DNA of 64,000 bases from Sclerodactyla briareus. Taxonomy: Eukaryota; Echinodermata; Holothuroidea; Dendrochirotida; Sclerodactylidae. Below, one piece after another: positions 58,637-64,000 of the stretch; position 1 is the stretch's first letter; each line of letters starts with the position of its first letter. The notes below the pieces were generated by a model that saw only the letters and a program-made list of their open reading frames with translations, made no database searches and was not told the origin of the DNA. A program made the position numbers and the translations under genes. Location: positions 558,001 through 622,000 of the forward strand of contig JAODTK010000100.1 in the NCBI GenBank assembly GCA_026419785.1. The letters are read 5' to 3'.

Positions 58637-59749
58637 TTATCGGTTTGACAGAAGGGTAGGGTGAGCTAATTGACGCGTTTTCATTGATGTCAAGTAGCTA
58701 ACAATCAATCCTATCATAATACAGGCGGCTGCTGAGGCAGTGGTGTAGTACATGTAAGCTTAATGCAAGATGGTATTTGGTCATTCTTGGTGAAGCAGCA
58801 CTTTCTGTAGTATTTTGAAACGAGATGGGAGCATCCTGTAACCATGATGTTTTCCCTGATAATCATCCACTGTCTGGTTATCCAAATTGATCAAGCATCC
58901 TTCGTCGGTTAACGGAGGCCGATGGATTATCGGAGGATAAAATCTTGACCCCACGTAAAAGAACAGTCCCACTAACGTCCCCCCGACAAAGCCACTTATT
59001 GCCCCCTTTGAATTAGCTCTCGGGACAAACAATCCCAGGATAAAAACTCCGAGAGATGGTCCTCCTGATATTCCCCGATCATGATAGAGTCCGACTGAAG
59101 GACAATCACCGAGCACTGACGAAGAAAGGCTAGGCCATAGTCAGTAGCCCGAACAAAGCCGATATAACCTTTATCACGACTGTGTAGCGAGCGACAGTTA
59201 TATCTGGCCATATAGTCTTGATGATATCTTGACCGGCCATTGACGCGAGGGAGTTCAAGTTGGAAGACATCGATGATAACGAAGCACAGAATGCCCCAGA
59301 AATGAGTAATTCCGGGAACACCGGGTATAGACCCGAAAACATCCATCATGAAATAAGGACGATTTGGTCCGGTCGATGAATTTTACCAGACGTCAATGGA
59401 TCGCAAATGTAATAATATGCGTAAACTGTCATTCCGACACAGACAGCCAAAAGCTCCAACACCCCTGCCCCAATAGCACCGATATATGTCGCTGCCTGGG
59501 CGTCACCAATACTGTTACCGCGAGAGCTCTCTGAATGAAGGATTGCTTTGTGCCCAATATCATCAGAATAAAGGACGACCCTCCGATGTAGATTGTCCAG
59601 AAACTTAAACGAACTGTTGGGTCAATATTGAAGTCAACAAGCTCGGTACGATCTCCAATCTCCGACCTTCTCCACCCTTCTGTCACGCCGCCGATTTTGA
59701 TGGTGCCGACCACAATGACGACGATAGCGCCGAGTAGCATCACTGCGCC
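58637..59749 (-). CDS. SLC5 sodium:solute symporter, exon 2 (C-terminal two thirds)
   Basis: The exon begins after the acceptor CTTTTGCAG (AG at 59,751-59,750) and reads GAVMLLGAIVVIVVGTIKIGGV, then DPTVRLSFWTIYIGGSSFILMILGTKQS. Next, across frame changes, come AVCVGMTVYAYYYICDPL, FCASLSSMSSNLNSLASMAGQDI and SGGPSLGVFILGLFVPRANSKGAISG. It ends with a last membrane segment YTTASAAACIMIGLIVSYLT and a stop at 58,639-58,637. The DPTVRxxFW, SSxLNSLA and GPxLGVFxLGxFxPRANSKGA blocks identify the SLC5 family, nearest the monocarboxylate, iodide and multivitamin transporter branch. These couple Na+ to uptake of small solutes across the plasma membrane. Three or more indels break the frame. The substrate cannot be told. 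Confidence 0.85.
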
Positions 59750-61148
59750 CTGCAAAAGAGAGAAGAAAAACATAAGATTAGTAGCAATAAAATAATTTCT
59801 TATTATGATGAAGCAAGTGGGGTGGAGTTCAATCGTCTATCACGTTCCTCTGGCGTGAGTGAGTCTTCCAGGATTAGAAACAGACACTTCAGATGGCCGG
59901 GAAGAGTGAACTGATAGCGACTCGTCCGTCATTACTATGATGCTGTAAGTGAGGTATGCGTAATGAGGGCACTTTGGTGGAAGTGGATGTTTATACCTGT
60001 TTATGAATGGAACAATCCATATTCTGTCGTGTGTGAAGTGTGTTCGTTCACGACCACGAATAGTCCATTTGTTTATCTTTTCTACATCCGCATGGGTCAA
60101 TTTACATTGTTTTTGGGAAATCCTTCGGTTCCCCTTGTCGGTGGAATCGTTAGTGAATATAGATAAGAATTAAACATTGTTTGCAGATCATTAGATACAA
60201 AAGAGTTCCCAGTTCCCAGTTGATTACACCCTACGCTGTTTGAATACTTTAACAATATGTCGATGATTACAGTAGAGTGTGTTTCCATAGCAGTTGTCAC
60301 CTGTATTGACTTGCAAGTTCAGATAGTTACCCTAACTTTTTACAACGAATGCTGTTCGGAACGACTGTGACAAGTCCAATCCCAGAAGCTACCACAGGAA
60401 GTAATCTATTAATATTTTTAAATATCTCGATATTCTACATTGCAAACTACAATCCAAACCGAGCTTCATTGTAGCTAGAACCAGAAGGTACCTGAATATG
60501 CAATATCAATTGAAGACTCGGACTGGACGGATTTTCAAGAAGGTGAAAATGAAGGTCTACTACATCATCTCGTATGAGTGAACGTTGTTGGAAAAAAATA
60601 CAATGCCAGGCAGTCTCACGAGATTCGAATTCTCCTTAACAGGAGACAAGTTTATTCTCCGAAATCGGAGAGTCACCCAGTTGTCTAACCCGAATTATAA
60701 TGGCGTCGTCCGGGTTCCTCGTCTATAATAAAAGCTTGTTCACATCGTCCGCTTCTTCGCCTTAGACGCTTGCCAGCTTAATTACGATGCATATGTGCTG
60801 ATATTGCGAGGACTGACCATGTGGGTCACACTACTTGGGATGTGCGACTGTACTTGGAAAGTTATCCTTATTTCTGGCGGAGCTAAGAGTATTCCGATTT
60901 AATATTGATGGCATGGTTGCTTGTCTGGCTAATCAGGTTCTTGTTCGCCTCAGTGTTGGTCACTGTATCTCTAGTCGTTGTTGTGAAGCGTTTGCATTGA
61001 GAGACTTTACTATCCGGTTGAGCGAAGTAACATGCGCCCTAAATCATTGAAGGGTACGGTGTGATGTAAATCAAAACTGACGGCAATGTTACGTGTCCTC
61101 GTCACACACGCGAATCTAAAATTGTTAATACAGTACCCGAGATTTTAC
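59750..61148 (-). other. Intron of the SLC5 gene
   Basis: In gene direction it runs from donor GTAAAATC (61,148) to acceptor TTTTGCAG (59,750). No second gene or identifiable element was seen inside. Open frames here are short and without motifs. Confidence 0.7.
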
Positions 61149-61753
61149 CTGGAATACATCTGTCCATAGGCGGCTTTGATGCCTTCCTCCGATTGTCGTA
61201 TAGAAGGTACAGATCAGGCCGATAGTGAGTATTGAGAAGGAGAGATTCAGTCCCGTTACTTACTATCTGTCTTGAACGCCAGTGATGGAGCGTACCTACA
61301 ATACCCCTGTAGAGGAATCCGCCGATGAACTCTGATATGATGATCAGGAAATCGCTTTTGTTGTTGAAGCGTTTCTCGAGATATTCGAAGACAGTCGTAA
61401 TCTGTAGGCGGTAGAACACTGGTACGAAACAGTACATCACTACCAAGGGGAGGAATAGTCGCAGCGTCGACATCAGACCGTATTTCGGGCCGTGGATGTA
61501 GACCTCCGCTGGGGATGTGCCCAGGTACCGTTGATGGCAGAGATTTAGGTTTGCTGGTCAACGAGAATCGCCCACTGGAATCATGACATGCCACGATCGC
61601 CGAGAAAGTAGCTATCAGAGGACTCCCGACGTCTCGACCGGTAAGCAAAGACCATACCAAAGAAAAAAAAAAAATCGCTTGCTGAAACGAGGAGCATCCG
61701 AAAATGGCGACGTAATCCCAACCTGTCAATACTGGTAACTGTCCAACTCCCAT
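61149..61753 (-). CDS. SLC5 sodium:solute symporter, exon 1 (N-terminal third)
   Basis: The ATG at 61,753-61,751 is chosen because it directly precedes GVGQLPVLTGWDYVAIFG, matching the first membrane helix of SLC5 proteins. Across frame breaks the sequence gives a GDRGMSWF-like loop (family FxxGGRxM), AEVYIHGPKYG-like residues, LRLFLPLVVMYCFVPVFYRLQ, TVFEYLEKRF and YRGIVG. The exon ends with LNLSFSILTIGLICTFYTTIGG and TDVFQ at 61,149. The exon joins exon 2 in phase 0. The two exons total about 1,718 bases, near 570 codons, close to the usual length. Near 61,265 an extra 8 bases interrupt the frame. A 5' untranslated exon upstream is possible. Confidence 0.85.
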
Positions 61754-61823
61754 TTTGGTATTAGCCGATACAGTTTTCTGGAGCACACCTAAAACAAGAT
61801 CACACATCAGAACATCGATAATG

Positions 61824-61968
61824 CACATCAGATACACATCGGATGTGTACACATCAGATACACATCGGATGTGTACACATCAGATACACATCGGATGTGT
61901 ACACATCAGATACACATCGGATGTGTACACATCAGATACACATCGGATGTGTACACATCAGATACACA
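61824..61968 (+). repeat. Minisatellite, 26-bp unit, 5.6 nearly identical copies
   Basis: CACATCAGATACACATCGG plus ATGTGTA repeats at 61,824, 61,850, 61,876, 61,902, 61,928 and 61,954 with no visible internal change. Each unit contains a near-palindrome, ACACATC-GG-ATGTGT. It ends 71 bases upstream of the SLC5 start codon in gene direction, so it lies in the promoter or 5' untranslated region. Confidence 0.95.
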
Positions 61969-62985
61969 CCATCACAAAATGACCCGATAGTGAGCCAGAT
62001 ATTGCTATCATAACATAATCATTATATAATTGATGTAAAATGACTGACATCACCAGAAGAAAATCATTTCTACAAGCATGTCCTCTTATACCGTCGTTTG
62101 TTTCTGGCTGACAATACGTTAGAGAACATCCTCATCCTCACAAGAACAGTCAGTGACCATGTAGGGTCAGCGTAGTAACCAAACACGCTGAATATATGTA
62201 ATTAGGAATAATTCTTTCAATAACGCCTTCCATGTAAAATCATCATTACTATAGTACCTTGTGCATCACACAATTATGCACCTGGTTTTTCGGGCGGTGT
62301 TGAATACCTTTCGTCCAGGCATCAGTTAATGATGTTACTCGAGAATGTTCGAACCGTAGATTTGCAATATTTAGCAGCTCCATTGCTTGCCAAATGAGGC
62401 TTGGTATGTACGTACAGTTTAAGGTTATCATATTTATGTTTTTCAATTTTGTCATTTTTGGAGAGGCTTCGAGGTTCTTGCTGCAGCTTCTATTAAAAAT
62501 TTTATATCAGATACTCTACTAAAGTCAATGTACGCGTCACACTAATTGAACCCGGAACGGCATGTAGGCAGGAGTTAGCATCTGCATTCAGTTATGGTGA
62601 TCCAAATCTCCAGAATTCCCGTATAGTATAAGGAATATGGGGAATCCCCCAAGTTCTAGTTGTATGTGTTGCCTGGTGTTCTCCTGTTCTCCTCTGTAAG
62701 AAACTTCTGTTTCAGGGGTGTCATATAAATTTCCCTTAATATAATATTATTTCTTGCAGGTTGCCTACTGGGGGTGCCGGATTGCTATTCTTCTCTTGAG
62801 AACTCAACAATCGATTAGTCCTTCGCAGCGATTCATCAGTGGTGTTTATTTTATAGAGTGTCTCAGCCTACTAGTCCGGCAGAACCTTTCTAGGTAACCT
62901 GGACATTTTGTTATATAGTTTTTTTCTTAGACGATTTCTATAGCTTGAAGGGTGCTCTTCAGGTTATGACGGGTGACATCGTGTC
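61969..62985. other. Intergenic; one weak LRR-like fragment
   Basis: No clear gene. Aside from the fragment at 62,249-62,500, no motif or repeat was recognised. Confidence 0.35.
62249..62500 (-). pseudogene. Possible leucine-rich-repeat fragment
   Basis: The - strand reads EASPKMTKLKNINMITLNCTY then IPSLIWQAMELLNIANLRFEHSRVTSL. The spacing SPKxTxLxxixMxxL resembles leucine-rich-repeat tails of NLR-type receptors in some marine invertebrates. It is short, isolated and without splice context, so it may be chance. Confidence 0.2.
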
Positions 62986-62989
62986 CATC

Positions 62990-63650
62990 TTGAGCGTTTT
63001 GAGAAATCCAAGATGGCGCCCAAAATGGCCGCCCTAATAATTTTCCTCCAGAAATAAAGCTCCCCATTTCAGCCTTGAATGATACTTGTGTGTTATTTGT
63101 TATGTTTGGAGGTCATCAATCCACGCAATCTAACTATGGGGTCAAGTGAATCACGTGACAATAAATCCAAGATGGCGTCCAAAATAGCCTCCTAACATAT
63201 TTTCTCTTAACAAAACTTCCATTCAGCCATGAAATATACTTGTGGTGTCTATATTGGCATGATTTGGAAATCAAGCAATCCACTCAAGGTAATTGTATGG
63301 GGGTCTAGCGAATCACGTGACAATGTCAGTGGATACTGATGCTGTCTGTTTGTATGTTTTGGGTCAGCATTCTACAACACGTAAAAGAGCAGTCAATTTC
63401 GGGAAACTACATAATTTTCTGGGTCAAATTGACACTAGTTGGGGCAACAATTTTGACCTACATATTTGGTAGGTCCCGCCCTAGCAACCATTCTTGGTGT
63501 CGAAAGTCTAACAATCGTTCTATTTACAGTGCACTCAGGTTAGTTTATTTGTGTGCCACAGAATCATGTGACAATAAAATCCAATTGGGCGTTTTAAAAA
63601 ACCCGCCATTCCAATTTGTATCCATCTAAAGTTCCCGTTTAAATAAACCA
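62990..63650 (+). repeat. Tandem array of about 160-bp units with CCAAGATGGCG and TCACGTGA words
   Basis: CCAAGATGGCG starts at 63,008 and 63,167, each followed by CCAAAATGGCC- or CCAAAATAGCC-type words, then AATTTTCCTCC/ATATTTTCTCTT and a TTCAGCCTTGAATGATACTTGTG segment. TCACGTGACAATA lies at 63,151 and 63,313, and a decayed TCATGTGACAATA near 63,566. The third and fourth units are strongly diverged. Confidence 0.75.
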
Positions 63651-64000
63651 TGGGGTAGATACTTGTGGTACCTATTGGTATTTCGGGTTCCGAGCAATAG
63701 GTTTAATCCGATTACCAGCGTTTAGGTGCAACGAGAAAGATGTTGGCCATCTTGCATGTAATTGGTCTTCAATGCTCAATCGGATTTTTATGGCATTTGG
63801 ACGCCATTTGAATTTTTTCGAACAGTGATGCTTCGTCACCCAGTATGATCTGAAAGCGGGAACAACGTGCCGTGAGAAAATAGACCTCGTCCCCAGGCAG
63901 CAGTATTCCGATATTTGGTTACTATAGCATCTCTCGGCATCAGTGATGCAGCTCTCTGTGTGGTGCGCCGGACGGTCTTTTCAGTGGCAGTGTCTGGAAG
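63651..64000. other. Window end; decayed repeat, no gene
   Basis: Short words such as ATGTTGGCCATCTTG (63,740) and TTGGACGCCATTTGAA (63,797) suggest inverted or decayed copies of the preceding array. No coding evidence. Confidence 0.35.

Overview
The window is eukaryotic nuclear DNA, most likely from a marine invertebrate. The genes are split by GT-AG introns, protein matches are to animal families, coding density is very low, and transposons and tandem repeats fill most of the space. I cannot name the species or phylum. Nearly every long reading frame, in host genes and transposons alike, is broken by one- or two-base indels, many of them in homopolymers. This looks like uncorrected long-read sequence, so most frame breaks should not be read as biology.

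Host genes. Four + strand exons at 3.4-7.2 kb encode the C-terminal half of a microsomal-type epoxide hydrolase (EPHX1-like). One + strand exon at 36.4 kb looks like the N-terminal region of the RNA-processing factor ARS2/SRRT. A nearly complete two-exon gene of the SLC5 sodium:solute symporter family lies on the - strand at 58.6-61.8 kb. Three weaker exon or gene-fragment candidates (47.1, 51.3 and 62.3 kb) could not be identified.

Mobile elements. A Penelope-like reverse transcriptase sits at 13.1-16.6 kb between long inverted repeats (10.3-12.0 and 16.6-17.6 kb) built partly of about 150-bp tandem units. A 6.6-kb hAT element lies at 27,564-34,185 with a - strand transposase and an 8-bp target duplication matching at 7 of 8 bases. 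A second, non-autonomous hAT element lies at 34,463-36,053 with a perfect 8-bp duplication. A DIRS-type tyrosine-recombinase retrotransposon occupies about 39.1-44.4 kb. Non-LTR retrotransposon pieces are seen near 8.1, 19.3 and 23.9 kb. A MITE family is present as two inverted copies around an epoxide hydrolase exon.

Tandem repeats. An unnamed family of about 185-bp units occurs at 0.1-1.3 kb and, inverted, at 18.4-20.6 kb. Other arrays lie at 45.7-46.3, 48.8-49.4, 51.8-52.7 (40-bp unit), 56.6-57.7, 61.8 (26-bp unit) and 63.0-63.6 kb. Several carry transcription-factor-like words: perfect DR1 nuclear-receptor sites, and YY1-like motifs alternating with TCACGTGA. Apart from the ordinary structure of the two better-resolved genes, I see no operon-like functional link between the host genes.
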